Assembly (NCBI RefSeq): GCF_900141855.1
Contig: NZ_FQYU01000007.1
Span: 1-64,000 of the forward strand
Source of the DNA: Pseudozobellia thermophila
Lineage (GTDB): Bacteria; Bacteroidota; Bacteroidia; Flavobacteriales; Flavobacteriaceae
Length of the DNA: 64,000 nucleotides
Direction: 5' to 3'
Below, in pieces: positions 22,649 to 32,407 of this stretch (within the stretch, counting starts at the first letter, position 1; every line of letters begins with the position of its first letter). Under the pieces are notes generated by a model. That model worked only from the letters and a program-made list of their open reading frames with translations. It was not told the DNA's origin and did not search any database. The position numbers and the translations under genes were made by a program.

Positions 22649-23203
22649 ATGACAACAACAGCTCGAGAGTTACTGCAGGACCTATTGGAGATGACTCGCA
22701 AAAACATGAACGATGTCGAAAGGTTTAAATCCCGGTCGCCCGAATTTTTAAACTGGAAGGAAAACCCCAATAGCTGGAGCGTATTGGAATGCATAGAGCA
22801 TTTAAATAGGTATGGCGATTTTTATATACCCGAGATAACAAAGCGGATAGAGGCCTCAAAACATAAAAATTCGGAACTGTTCAAAAGCAACTGGCTAGGC
22901 GAATACTTTAGCCGATCGGTAGCCTACCATAACGATTTAAATAAAATGAAAACCTTTAAATCCATGAATCCCATCAATTCAACATTGACCGTTCAAACCC
23001 TTGAAAAATTTATAGGCCAACAACATCGGATCATCGAACTACTCGACCGGTCAAAAAGCGTAAATCTCGATAAGACCAAAACAGCCATCTCCATATCAAA
23101 ATGGGTCAAATTAAAACTGGGAGACACGCTCAGGGTGGTCGTCTACCATAATGAAAGGCACGTCAAACAAGCCGAAAAAACTTTAAAAAGGGCCCTTGAA
23201 TAA
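22649..23203 (+). CDS. DinB-family protein
   Basis: The 184-residue protein is a second DinB-like protein, distinct from the one at 21573. It carries KENPNSWSVLECIEHLNRYGD in the first part, a helical centre and VVYHNERHVKQAEKTL at the end with the conserved His pair. The frame is open to TTG 22634, but ATG 22649 suits the family start. Like its neighbour it is probably a metal-dependent enzyme of unknown substrate. Confidence 0.85.
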   Translation: MTTTARELLQDLLEMTRKNMNDVERFKSRSPEFLNWKENPNSWSVLECIEHLNRYGDFYIPEITKRIEASKHKNSELFKSNWLGEYFSRSVAYHNDLNKMKTFKSMNPINSTLTVQTLEKFIGQQHRIIELLDRSKSVNLDKTKTAISISKWVKLKLGDTLRVVVYHNERHVKQAEKTLKRALE

Positions 23204-23475
23204 CTTGCCACGGGCCCCGTACGACCAAAGGGCCTACCTAAAAGCGCTTAAAGCATTACTTTAGGTCGCATTGGGCACCATCGAAAGATCGCGGTACTGT
23301 CAACCAGGTATTCCCTTCCCATATTGGCATTTCGCACGATAGGTGGTGCGTACATAAAAAATGGACCAATATACACCGGGACATTACCTCCAAACATCCC
23401 TGGTTTTCACTATATTTCCATTAAATTGGACAGCCGGCACATCGGGCCGCAAAGTTCCCCGTATAAAAACACGAA
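23204..23475. other. Non-coding spacer before the FAD/NAD(P) gene
   Basis: This 272-bp stretch carries no gene, terminator or module copy that I could identify. Open frames across it do not look like proteins. Confidence 0.5.
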
Positions 23476-25242
23476 ATGAAGGAGGTAAGAAAAGTTGGGA
23501 TTATCGGCATAGGCCCCAGAGGAGGCTATGCCTTGGAAAGGCTGGTCCTTGAACTGGCAAGACAAAAAAGCCTTCACAACATTCATTTTTCCCTTTTCGA
23601 ACCGACCGGAAATTTCGGAAACGGTCCGGTCTATGATTTACACCAAAACCCATCGAATTGGATCAATATTACCGAAAGGGTAATGGAGCTGCCCCGGAGG
23701 GAAGCCCTGGACAGCCCTGACTTGAAAATTCCCTCCTTTCCCTCCTACCACGAATGGGTCGGCAAAGATTACGATACAATTTCCGAGGACACCATGGACA
23801 CCTACCCCCCTCGTAACCAAATAGGAAAATACCTGTCCCAAAGATTTGAGTCGCTCACCCTGCCCTTGATGGCTACGAATAGGGTTTCAATGTATGAGGA
23901 AGAGGTTAGGAAAATCGATTATTCCAATAAGGATACAATTCAAATACTAACCGATACGGGCACCCATACGGGATACGATGAAGTCGTGTTGACCATAGGC
24001 CATCAATTAACGGAAGCATCGCAACAGATAAAAGATTGGGACAAGTTTGCCTCCGACAAGGGAAGCATCAACTTGTTTAAAGCCCCGTACCCGACAACCG
24101 CCTATCTAGACCATCAGAACCTGAATGGAAAAAGTTGTATCGGTATCCGGGGGTTCGGATTGGCCATGATAGACGTAGTACGGGCCATCTCAGAAAAATT
24201 CGGAAAGTTTATCCTTGAGGATGGGCAAACCCGGGCATGCACTTACCAGGCAGGGAAGGAATGCCATGTTATGTATGTTCCGTTTTCGCTCGACGGGTTG
24301 CCCTCCGTCCCTAAACCCTTGAATGCCCGAGTCGACAACTGGTTTGAACCGTCAAAGGCGGCCCTTATCCGCTTTGAAGAACAGATAGGAGACCAACAAA
24401 CCCAGCAAAAGGCAGGGAGCCCCCTTTTTCTAATAGCAAGTTTTGCTCCCATAGCAGCCGCCATTTATGCCCAACTGCCCAAGCCGGCACATGCGCAAAA
24501 TCTATCAAAGACCGGTGTTGAGGAGTTGGTAATACAATGGCTCAAGGACCAAACTATTGACCATCCGCTTATCACCCCCGGCAATCAACCCGCCCTAAAA
24601 AGCATGGAGGAATTTGTGGAGATGGCCATTGGAAATAGGCCCATAAGCTTGGACTATTGCATCGGTCAGGTGTGGCGCCATTGCCAACCCTCCATATACA
24701 GGGCCTTGTCGTTCAACAACTGTTCAGACCGTGTTTTTGCCGAAATTATCGCCCTGGACGAATCGACAAAGAGATACTCCTATGGCCCTCCCGTCGACAG
24801 CATCCAGCAATTATTGGCATTGGGGAGGGCGGGCGCCCTCAACTTAGAATTCGTCAACGACCCCCATATCGAATTGACCGAAAAGGGCTGGAGGTTTGAC
24901 CTCGAAGGCCGATCGGTTACGGCCACAATGATGATCGATTCCGTTTTGGATGCCCCTAAAATCAAATCGGTCAGGTCGCCCATCGTCAAAAACCTGCTCG
25001 AAGACAACTTAATGAAGGTTGTTCACGATGATTTGGGCATTAAAACCGATAAATACGGCTACCTGCTATCTAAAAACAATGATAGCGACAAGCCCATAGC
25101 ACTCCTTGGTAGGCTCGCCAAGGGCACGGTTATCGGTGTAGATGCCATTTTGGAGTGCTTTGGCCCCCGCCCAAGGCAATGGGCCGAACAAGCGGCGGCC
25201 AAACACATTGATTGGTTGCATAAAATGAAGGCAGCCATGTAA
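23476..25242 (+). CDS. FAD/NAD(P)-binding protein
   Basis: The 588-residue cytoplasmic protein begins with a dinucleotide fold (KVGIIGIGPRGGYALERLVL). It matches the FAD-NAD(P)-binding family PF13454 (HydA/LhgO-like, often called FAD/NAD(P)-binding protein), including ITERVMELPRREAL, YPPRNQIGKYLSQRFE and VVLTIGHQL. The substrate is unknown; the family is not tied to one reaction. The gene stands alone with 270-370 bp spacers on both sides. Its GC content resembles the core chromosome. Confidence 0.85.
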   Translation: MKEVRKVGIIGIGPRGGYALERLVLELARQKSLHNIHFSLFEPTGNFGNGPVYDLHQNPSNWINITERVMELPRREALDSPDLKIPSFPSYHEWVGKDYDTISEDTMDTYPPRNQIGKYLSQRFESLTLPLMATNRVSMYEEEVRKIDYSNKDTIQILTDTGTHTGYDEVVLTIGHQLTEASQQIKDWDKFASDKGSINLFKAPYPTTAYLDHQNLNGKSCIGIRGFGLAMIDVVRAISEKFGKFILEDGQTRACTYQAGKECHVMYVPFSLDGLPSVPKPLNARVDNWFEPSKAALIRFEEQIGDQQTQQKAGSPLFLIASFAPIAAAIYAQLPKPAHAQNLSKTGVEELVIQWLKDQTIDHPLITPGNQPALKSMEEFVEMAIGNRPISLDYCIGQVWRHCQPSIYRALSFNNCSDRVFAEIIALDESTKRYSYGPPVDSIQQLLALGRAGALNLEFVNDPHIELTEKGWRFDLEGRSVTATMMIDSVLDAPKIKSVRSPIVKNLLEDNLMKVVHDDLGIKTDKYGYLLSKNNDSDKPIALLGRLAKGTVIGVDAILECFGPRPRQWAEQAAAKHIDWLHKMKAAM

Positions 25243-25612
25243 ACGGAGTTGGCACTTTTATTCAAACCCCTGCTTTTTTCGAGGGCGAATGGTGCCCATG
25301 TACCATTTTCCATCCTTCGGGCGCATTTACGGGCAACAAGGTCCTTCCCGAATTTGGGACAATGATCGGAATGACAGGTCAAGTTTTTGACCCCAGCCCT
25401 TCGTTAAGCCCCTTGTTCCATCCTTAAAAAGGAATTCCGATACACTTCAAAAAATTAATAGCAGCCCCTGCGATCCATTCCAAATTCTTTCCAGTTTTGG
25501 CTTCTACGTTTGCATTGTAATAAAAAAAACAAGCTATGGAGACCTGAAGAATACAGCCGTCATAATCGAACGATCAAAAAAAATCCAAGAAAAATTAATT
25601 CTATACATCACA
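25243..25612. other. Non-coding spacer before the PepSY-like gene
   Basis: No gene is present. TACGTTTG at 25505-25512 fits the Bacteroidota -7 element TAnnTTTG, but no -33 TTTG at the right distance was found. Nothing else was recognised. Confidence 0.4.
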
Positions 25613-26074
25613 ATGAAAGACACTATTAAAATTCCCGTAATCGCAATGGCATCGATGCTAACCCTTTTTACCTCATGTAGTGACGATGACGACAATTCCA
25701 ATGACATCTTTTTAAGCGAAGCAGAGATTCCCGAAAGCATCCAAACTTACATCAACGATCATTTTGGGGAAACTACGATCCTCAATGCCGAAAAAGAAAC
25801 GGAAAACGATGGGGTAACCTATGAAATCCATTTATCGGACAACACCGATCTGGAGTTTAACGGCGATTTGGATATTGTTGATATCGACGGTACATCAAAA
25901 CTTCCTGAATCTGTAATACCGGAAGCCATTCGCGACTATACCGCTACCAACTATCCGGACAATTACATTACCGATTGGGAATTGGAACTGGATCACCAAC
26001 AGGTGGAATTGGACAACCATGTCGAGCTCGAATTTGACATGAACGGCGATTTTATCCGCATCGACAAGGATTGA
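25613..26074 (+). CDS. PepSY-like (DUF2874-type) lipoprotein
   Basis: The 153-residue protein has a lipoprotein signal (ASMLTLFTSC, lipobox Cys near residue 22) followed by an acidic linker DDDDNSND. Then come two PepSY-like repeats: IPESIQTYINDHFGETTILN with YEIHLSDNTDLEFNGDLDIV, and IPEAIRDYTATNYPDNYITD with VELEFDMNGDFIRIDKD. PepSY-like proteins are periplasmic or surface-anchored and often inhibitory or signalling. It is followed by a strong terminator at 26114-26143 that also serves the gene arriving from the other side. Confidence 0.87.
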   Translation: MKDTIKIPVIAMASMLTLFTSCSDDDDNSNDIFLSEAEIPESIQTYINDHFGETTILNAEKETENDGVTYEIHLSDNTDLEFNGDLDIVDIDGTSKLPESVIPEAIRDYTATNYPDNYITDWELELDHQQVELDNHVELEFDMNGDFIRIDKD

Positions 26075-26113
26075 TTTTCCTCCTTTTTTCCGATTAAGGA
26101 AGCAGAACAAATG

Positions 26114-26143
26114 AAAATAGCTAGGTTTTATCCTAGCTATTTT
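26114..26143. terminator. Bidirectional Rho-independent terminator
   Basis: AAAATAGCTAGG (26114-26125) pairs perfectly with CCTAGCTATTTT (26132-26143) over a six-base loop, so each strand reads a stem followed by T-rich sequence. It lies between the convergent PepSY-like gene (stop 26074) and the CoA-transferase gene (end 26203). Confidence 0.88.
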
Positions 26144-26202
26144 CTATTTACACACATTTAAAAAAAGGACGCTTCCCGCTGTAAAGGACCGGCCTGGGCT
26201 AG

Positions 26203-27711
26203 CTAGGCATGGTCATCGGCATACTCCTGTATTTTCATGGTGCCTTGGTTCTTGAACCGGGTATGCCAGCTAAATGCTTTTTGTAGTATATGTGGTGTAT
26301 GACCGCCCTGTTTGTAAGCCTCTTCGAAATATTGCGTCAATTGTTCCTTGTACTCCGGATGCACACAATTCTCGATAATCACCCGGGCCCTTTCTATAGG
26401 CGCCAATCCCCTGATATCGGCCAAGCCTTGCTCGGTGACCAGGATATCGACATCGTGCTCGGTATGGTCGGTATGCGAAACCATGGGAACAATATGTGAT
26501 ATCTTACCTCCTTTTGACATCGACGGGCAGGCAAAAATGCTCAGGTAGCCGTTTCTTGCAAAATCGCCCGAACCCCCGATACCGTTCATCATTTTGGTAC
26601 CGGTGATATGGGTAGAGTTCACATTTCCGTATATATCGAACTCAATGGCGGTATTTATTCCAATAACTCCCAAACGGCTGATGACCTCGGCAGCATTACT
26701 GATGTTCTGGGGGCGTAATACGAGCTTGTCCTTATACTTTTCAAAATCACCGAACACCCTACGGGAGCATTCCTCGGTCACGGTGATGGAAGATGCCGAG
26801 GCGAATACCAATTTTCCGGAATCGAAAAGCTCAAAGGTACTGTCTTGAAGCACTTCGGAGTACATGGTCAGGTTCTTGAACCTGCTCTTGGTAAAACCCG
26901 ATAGAATGGCATTGGCCGTTTTCCCGATACCTGCCTGCAAGGGCAGTAGCGACTCCGTTAACCTGCCTTCGTCCACCTCTTTTTCCAAAAAACCAAGAAT
27001 ATGGTTCGAAATGGCCGTGGTCTTCTCGTCCGGGGCGGCAATGACGGCCGGACTGTCGGGAACCTCGGTAAAAACAATGGCCGCTACCTTTTCCGGGTCT
27101 ATTTTTATATAGGGCACACCAATTCTGGTGTCGGGATCACGGATGGGTATGACATCCCTATGGGGTTGCTTTTTTAAAAATTTTACATCGTGCACCCCGG
27201 CAAGGGTTTCCGGAAAGGTCTTGTTGATCTCTATAATGATCTTATCGGCCTTCTCGGTAAAGATCGGGGAATTACCGACCGAGGTGGTGGGTATAATATA
27301 TCCTTCCTCGGTAACCGCCACCGCCTCTATAATGGCCACATCTATTTTAAAGGTATCTATACTCTGTAACATATCGGCGGTTTGCCCCAAGTGTTGGTCT
27401 ACATATAGCACTTCATGGTTATTGATGCTCTTTCGCAAGGTAGGATCGGCCTGAAAAGGCATTCTTTTGTACAGGGCCCCGTTTTTGGCCAAATCGGCAT
27501 CGGTATCATACCCTAATGAGGCCCCGCTCAAAACCGTCACCTTTAAATCTTCGTAAAGTGCCCTTTCTGCCACTTGTGGCAAAACGGTCTTGCTATCCCC
27601 GGCCTTGGTAAAACCACTGACTCCCAATACATCGCGGTTTTTAATGAGCAAGGCCGCCTTTTCAGGTGTTTGAACCTTGTCTTTGTAAGGCGCATATTTA
27701 ATTCTATCCAT
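26203..27711 (-). CDS. Acetyl-CoA hydrolase/transferase, succinate CoA-transferase type
   Basis: The 502-residue protein is a class I CoA-transferase: GVSGFTKAGDSKTVLPQVAE at the start, the acyl-enzyme Glu region EFDIYGNVNSTHITGTKM, the oxyanion motif NGIGGSGDFARNG and the end QGLADIRGLAPIERARVIIE. The layout fits succinyl-CoA:acetate (SCACT) enzymes, which move CoA between succinate and acetate or propionate and allow a bypass of succinyl-CoA synthetase. It is cytoplasmic. The start is ATG 27711. It is divergent from an AraC regulator whose start lies 184 bp away and which may control it. Confidence 0.9.
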   Translation of the reverse strand: MDRIKYAPYKDKVQTPEKAALLIKNRDVLGVSGFTKAGDSKTVLPQVAERALYEDLKVTVLSGASLGYDTDADLAKNGALYKRMPFQADPTLRKSINNHEVLYVDQHLGQTADMLQSIDTFKIDVAIIEAVAVTEEGYIIPTTSVGNSPIFTEKADKIIIEINKTFPETLAGVHDVKFLKKQPHRDVIPIRDPDTRIGVPYIKIDPEKVAAIVFTEVPDSPAVIAAPDEKTTAISNHILGFLEKEVDEGRLTESLLPLQAGIGKTANAILSGFTKSRFKNLTMYSEVLQDSTFELFDSGKLVFASASSITVTEECSRRVFGDFEKYKDKLVLRPQNISNAAEVISRLGVIGINTAIEFDIYGNVNSTHITGTKMMNGIGGSGDFARNGYLSIFACPSMSKGGKISHIVPMVSHTDHTEHDVDILVTEQGLADIRGLAPIERARVIIENCVHPEYKEQLTQYFEEAYKQGGHTPHILQKAFSWHTRFKNQGTMKIQEYADDHA

Positions 27712-27894
27712 CTTTCTAATATGTATTTTATAATTTTTGGTTGGAAAAATTTCCTATTTGATCATTATTTTTCCTTTGGTTGCCGTTTTATCAAAAACGA
27801 GCCTGTAATTTATAGAAGATATTTAATGTCTATTTATTTAAATAAGACAATGTTTTATTAATTTAGTGCATTGCCTCCATCATCACGACCATTC

Positions 27895-28701
27895 ATGGAC
27901 AGTAAGTATTATTTAACCGAGGTAGACAAGAATCCGCACAGTATTTTTTGCTACCACAATTTAATGGGAGAAACGTTCATTGAAGCCCACAGTCATGATA
28001 AAGGACAGTTTTTATATACCGAAGGGGGCGTGGTACATGTAAAGACCACCCGTAGAATGTACTATTTACCGGCCCGGCATTACATGTGGATACCGTCCGG
28101 GGTACAACATGCCATTTACCCCAGCTCGCCCCGTGTTGTCATGAGAAACCTATATTTTCCCATGTCGGTTACCACCACCGGATTTTACAAAAAAGAAGGC
28201 ATCTACCCGATCAACAACCTACTGATGGAGCTATTGCTATTTACCAAAAACTGGAACGGCGACATCGCCAAGTCCCAAAAAAGCAAATATGCCATTGTTT
28301 GCGCCTTTAAGGAACTGTTGGGGCAAACGGTCTCCAAATCCCTGCACATAGAGTTGCCTCATGCTACGGACAAACGATTGGTCTCCATTATCAAGTACCT
28401 TACCGAAAACATTCAGCACGAACACCATTTGCCTGAATTGGCATCCCGTTTTAGCATGACGGACAAGTCGTTGTACCGTCTTTTTAAAAAAGACCTGGGC
28501 ATGTCGTTTATCAAGTATTACACCCAGTTGCGGATCTTTAAATCCTTGGAATATTTAATAAACTCCGACCATACCATTTCAGAAATAGCGCACATGGTAG
28601 GTTATAACAGTCTGCCCACTTTCAGCAACACCTTCACGAAAATCATGGGAAAACGGCCTTCGGAGTACAGAACATCGAACGAAGTATACTTGGCACCTTA
28701 G
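27895..28701 (+). CDS. AraC-family transcriptional regulator with cupin domain
   Basis: The 268-residue protein has an N-terminal cupin: FCYHNLMGETFIEAHSHDKG, GGVVHVKTTRRMYYLPARHY and PSGVQHAIYPSSP. Its C-terminal AraC DNA-binding domain has HHLPELASRFSMTDKSLYRL and then ISEIAHMVGYNSLPTFSNTF. TTG 27871 is in frame, but ATG 27895 is the likely start. It is divergent from the CoA-transferase gene; the 184-bp intergenic region contains the AT-rich palindrome TTATTTAAATAA near 27833, a possible binding site. The cupin histidines may bind a small acid or metal ligand. Confidence 0.87.
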   Translation: MDSKYYLTEVDKNPHSIFCYHNLMGETFIEAHSHDKGQFLYTEGGVVHVKTTRRMYYLPARHYMWIPSGVQHAIYPSSPRVVMRNLYFPMSVTTTGFYKKEGIYPINNLLMELLLFTKNWNGDIAKSQKSKYAIVCAFKELLGQTVSKSLHIELPHATDKRLVSIIKYLTENIQHEHHLPELASRFSMTDKSLYRLFKKDLGMSFIKYYTQLRIFKSLEYLINSDHTISEIAHMVGYNSLPTFSNTFTKIMGKRPSEYRTSNEVYLAP

Positions 28702-29167
28702 TCCTGTAATACGCCCCAATAATGTCCAAAACGGTTAAGAACACCGGTCTCCGTTCTTTCGTGCCGGTGCCTGCGCCCGATGGGTCCCTACCTGGTCGCA
28801 GTACAACGGCCAATCGACGACAACCCACAAAAAAAGGATGTCTATAAGGAACAAGAAATCAAAGCCCTACTTTTACAGGCTTTCTTTTTTAGCCTTCATA
28901 AAGGCGAGCTCCCCGACTTGCCCAAAACCCATTCTTACCTACAAGTTAAGTACTATTTATGTATAAAACAGCCAGATATACTGTCCTTTGCTTAAAGAAT
29001 TCCCCAAAATATTCAAAGACCTTAAAAAAGGAAAAATTATTGCTATCCCCCTCCTGATAAAGTCAGTCATTTTAAGTATTTTTAACTAGAATTTACCGCT
29101 ATCGATTACGCGTCCATTGCCCCACATATAGCGTGTAGGTAGGGTTTGCAATAATGATGAGCGTTTT
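28702..29167. other. Spacer between the AraC gene and cydA
   Basis: No gene was recognised in this 466-bp region. It holds an inverted repeat CACCGG/CCGGTG (28742-28747 and 28764-28769), the terminator at 28861-28890, and the cydA leader. An off-register FNR-like box TGA-TAAAG-TCA at 29055-29065 has a spacer one base too short. Confidence 0.5.
28861..28890 (+). terminator. Rho-independent terminator
   Basis: AAAGCC (28861-28866) pairs with GGCTTT (28878-28883) across an 11-base loop, followed by CTTTTTT. It is 160 bp after the AraC stop and shields cydA from upstream reading. Confidence 0.65.
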
Positions 29168-30499
29168 ATGGAAGACATGCTATTTTACGATAGGATGCAG
29201 TTCGCATTTACTATCACCTTTCACTACCTGTTTCCACAATTGACCATGGGACTATCGCTGATGATCGTCTATTTTAAGTGGAAGTTTCTCAAGACCAAAA
29301 TCGACAAATACAACGATGCCGCTAAGTTTTGGATGAAGATTTTCGCCTTAAACTTTGCCATGGGCGTGGTTACCGGTATTCCCATGGAATTTCAATTCGG
29401 CACCAACTGGGCCAAGTTTTCGGAACTGACCGGGGGCATCATCGGTCAGACCCTGGCAATGGAAGGTATGTTTTCCTTCTTTTTGGAATCGTCCTTTCTG
29501 GGCCTTTTTTTATTTGGAGAAAAGCTTTTGGGCCATAAACTGCACTTTGTCACCGGGTTTTTGGTCTTCTTGGGTTCATGGGCCAGTGGATACCTTATTA
29601 TCGCCACCCATTCGTGGATGCAATACCCCGTTGGCTATGAAATCTTGGAAAACGGCAAGTTCGTATTGAACAATTTCGGGGCCTTGTTTTCCAACCCCTG
29701 GCTATTACCTTCCTATCTGCACAACCAGGCGGCTTCGTTGGTTACTTCGTCCTTTGTGGTTTCGGCCGTAGGAGCCTTTTACCTGCTCAACGACAAACAC
29801 CATGGCTTCGGTAAAATCTTTGTAAGGACCGGTGTGGTCTTTGGCCTGATTGCGAGTCTACTGGTAGCTTTTCCAACAGGGGATTGGGCCGCAAAGAACG
29901 TGGCCAAGCACCAGCCCGTAACCTTCGCCGCCATGGAAGGCATCTTTGAAACCGAAGATGGGGGCTCTGAAATAGTACTGATCGGGCAACCCAACATGCT
30001 GGAGAAAAAACTGGACAACAAAATCGCGGTACCCAACATCCTAAGTTTCTTGACCTATCAAAAATGGGACGCGCAAATTAAGGGCCTTAACGAATTCGAG
30101 CCCAAAGACTATCCCACCAATGTTCCCGGCCTCTATTACGCCTACCATATTATGGTGGGTTTGGGCACTGTTTTTATAGGCTTGATGCTATTGGCGGGCG
30201 TACAGCTCATCCGGAAAAAACTATATAAGACCAAATGGATCTTGTGGTCGCTTATGTTTATGCTGCCCTTTCCGTATATTGCCAATACGACGGGCTGGTA
30301 TACCGCCGAACTGGGCCGACAGCCCTGGCTCGTATACAATTTACTGCGTACCGTCGATGGTGCCTCGCCAACGGTTTCCTCGGGAAATACCCTGTTTACC
30401 TTGCTCGGCTTTATTGGCCTGTACTTGCTTTTGGGGCTTTTGTTCTTGATGCTCGCAGGAAAGATAATCAATAAGGGCCCACAACTTAATCAGCACTAG
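29168..30499 (+). CDS. cydA: Cytochrome bd ubiquinol/menaquinol oxidase subunit I
   Basis: The 443-residue inner-membrane protein has the CydA layout: FTITFHYLFPQLTMGLSL with the high-spin haem His, MEGMFSFFLESSFLGLFLFG with the quinol/haem Glu, and GWYTAELGRQPWLVYNLLRT at the C-terminal part. It is shorter than the long Q-loop enzymes, as in the short-loop group common in Bacteroidota. With CydB it oxidises menaquinol at low oxygen with high affinity. cydB follows 2 bp later. No clear FNR box with the spacing seen at hemN and cco is present in the leader. Confidence 0.95.
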   Translation: MEDMLFYDRMQFAFTITFHYLFPQLTMGLSLMIVYFKWKFLKTKIDKYNDAAKFWMKIFALNFAMGVVTGIPMEFQFGTNWAKFSELTGGIIGQTLAMEGMFSFFLESSFLGLFLFGEKLLGHKLHFVTGFLVFLGSWASGYLIIATHSWMQYPVGYEILENGKFVLNNFGALFSNPWLLPSYLHNQAASLVTSSFVVSAVGAFYLLNDKHHGFGKIFVRTGVVFGLIASLLVAFPTGDWAAKNVAKHQPVTFAAMEGIFETEDGGSEIVLIGQPNMLEKKLDNKIAVPNILSFLTYQKWDAQIKGLNEFEPKDYPTNVPGLYYAYHIMVGLGTVFIGLMLLAGVQLIRKKLYKTKWILWSLMFMLPFPYIANTTGWYTAELGRQPWLVYNLLRTVDGASPTVSSGNTLFTLLGFIGLYLLLGLLFLMLAGKIINKGPQLNQH

Positions 30500-30501
30500 T
30501 T

Positions 30502-31578
30502 ATGGAATTGTTCTGGTATATTATTTTAATGTCGATGTTGGCCATTTATGTCGTTTTGGACGGCTATGACTTTGGAGCGGGAATCGTTCATCTGTTCTTT
30601 GCCAAAACGGAAAAGGACAAAAAGGCGATCACTAATGCCATCGGCCCTTTTTGGGACGCCAATGAGGTTTGGTTGATCGCTGCCGGAGGGGTTCTTTTTT
30701 TCGCCTTCCCTACCCTGTACGCATCGTCGTTCAGTGGTTTTTACCTGCCCCTGATGATTATTCTGTGGCTACTGATCTTCAGGGCCATCGGACTGGAACT
30801 GAGGGGGCAGGTCCACAATACCATGTGGGAAGCCATATGGGACAAGGCCTTTGGCATAGCCAGTCTGTTGTTGGCGCTCTTCTTTGGGGTCGCCTTGGGC
30901 AATGTGGTCAGGGGGGTCAACCTGGGCAACGTCGTCGATGGTGTATCTACGCACGAAGCCCATTATTTCTTTTTGCCCCTGTGGAACCCCACCTTTAGTC
31001 CACATGCCGAAAGTTTGGGGGTCATCGATTGGTTTACCTTGTTGCTGGGGGTCATAGGTGTTGTCTCCCTCACCATTCACGGGGCCAATTGGATCATCTT
31101 CAAAACCAATTCCGGACTGAACGAACGATTGAAAAGAGTGGTTTTCAGCCTTAATATCGTCCTATTGCTTCTGGTGGTCGTTTCCCTCTTCGCATGGCAC
31201 ATCATAGAGCCGCGGCCCTTCCACAATTTCTTGGCCCATCCTTGGCTATGGGTTTTTCCCCTAACGGCGTTTACAGGCCTGTTCGGTCTGTTCAAAGTAA
31301 GGTCCTTTCAAAAAGACGGTATGGGCTTTTTGTTCTCTTCCCTGTTTTTACTGGGGGGACTGACGTCTACGGTCGCATCCATTTTCCCAAAGGTACTGCC
31401 CTCTACGAACTCCATCAACCCCGATTTGACCCTGTACAATGTCGCCGCCCACGAATACGGCCTGTCCGTAGGAGTGTATTGGTTCATTATAGCCGTTGTC
31501 TTAGTAGCCGCCTATATGTTTATACAATACAGGGTATTTAAAGGAAAAATGGACGATGTGGGATATGGGGAGCACTGA
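30502..31578 (+). CDS. cydB: Cytochrome bd oxidase subunit II
   Basis: The 358-residue polytopic membrane protein carries the CydB hallmarks: VLDGYDFGAGIVHLFF at the start, AIGPFWDANEVWLIAAGGVL in the first loop and SLTIHGANWIIFKTNSGLNE in the centre. It partners CydA, from which it is separated by only 2 bp. The CydX-like small third subunit was not identified nearby. Confidence 0.95.
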   Translation: MELFWYIILMSMLAIYVVLDGYDFGAGIVHLFFAKTEKDKKAITNAIGPFWDANEVWLIAAGGVLFFAFPTLYASSFSGFYLPLMIILWLLIFRAIGLELRGQVHNTMWEAIWDKAFGIASLLLALFFGVALGNVVRGVNLGNVVDGVSTHEAHYFFLPLWNPTFSPHAESLGVIDWFTLLLGVIGVVSLTIHGANWIIFKTNSGLNERLKRVVFSLNIVLLLLVVVSLFAWHIIEPRPFHNFLAHPWLWVFPLTAFTGLFGLFKVRSFQKDGMGFLFSSLFLLGGLTSTVASIFPKVLPSTNSINPDLTLYNVAAHEYGLSVGVYWFIIAVVLVAAYMFIQYRVFKGKMDDVGYGEH

Positions 31579-31612
31579 CCCTACGTCCAGCCCCTACTAT
31601 ACATAAAAAATC

Positions 31613-32173
31613 ATGACCGAAAAAGAGAAAATGCTCAATGGGGACCCTTACGATTCAAGGGACCCCGAACTCATAAAAACCTACCACAAGGCCCGAAAAT
31701 TATTGAAAAGGTACAATTCACTCGATTCCGAGCTTTTACGGGAGAGGGAAGAGGTTTTGAGCGATCTCCTTGGGTCCAAGGAGGCGGGCGTTTGGATCGA
31801 AAGCCCTTTTTTCTGCGACTACGGCGAGAACATCTCGATCGGGGAAAACACCTTCGTGAACACCAACTGCATGTTTTTGGACAACAATAAGATCACGATA
31901 GGAAAAAACGGCCTGATCGCCCCTTACGTTCAGATCTATACCGCCAAGCATCCCCTAAGGGCATCGGAACGCATAGTGGATAGGCGCTATTTGACTTCCA
32001 CCAAACCGGTGAGCATTGGAGACAACGTTTGGATCGGGGGCAATTCCGTCATCTTTCCCGGGGTGCGCATCGGCAACAACGTAACCATCGGCGCGGGAAG
32101 CGTGGTAACCAAAAACATTCCCGATAATGTCCTGGCTTTTGGCAATCCGTGTAAAGTACGGAGAGAACTCTAA
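31613..32173 (+). CDS. Maltose/galactoside-type sugar O-acetyltransferase
   Basis: The 186-residue protein starts with the Mac N-terminal domain (MTEKEKMLNGDPYDSRDPEL) and continues with a left-handed beta-helix of hexapeptide repeats (ISIGENTFVNTNCMFLDNNK, VSIGDNVWIGGNSVIFPGV, VTIGAGSVVTKNIPDNVLAF). Family members use acetyl-CoA to acetylate sugars or nodulation-type oligosaccharides. The catalytic His is in YTAKHPL. It lies 35 bp after cydB and is probably unrelated in function. Confidence 0.92.
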   Translation: MTEKEKMLNGDPYDSRDPELIKTYHKARKLLKRYNSLDSELLREREEVLSDLLGSKEAGVWIESPFFCDYGENISIGENTFVNTNCMFLDNNKITIGKNGLIAPYVQIYTAKHPLRASERIVDRRYLTSTKPVSIGDNVWIGGNSVIFPGVRIGNNVTIGAGSVVTKNIPDNVLAFGNPCKVRREL

Positions 32174-32407
32174 AAAGAAGTAGATTTTGTACCGTCCATA
32201 CAGACCCGTCAACATTATTTTCCATAATTTTGCCCCACAAATTTGCACATGGGCACCACCTCCAATAGTTCACCCCATAACAAAACACCATAAACCAAAA
32301 GATCATCATTGTACAATGTAACGTCGGCCACTTCCCTCCCCTTATTATGACAAGGCCAAATTGGAAACAAAAAAACGAAGTGGCACTTTTTGACCAACCG
32401 AACTAAA

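Noticed and set aside
27827-27847. AT-rich palindrome between the CoA-transferase and AraC genes as a confirmed operator
   Set aside because: The outer arms are out of register and AT-rich palindromes arise easily by chance; it is mentioned only as a possible site.
29055-29065. FNR-type box upstream of cydA (TGA-TAAAG-TCA)
   Set aside because: The spacer is one base shorter than in the five matching promoters and no -7 element lies at the right distance, so cydAB was not added to the regulon.
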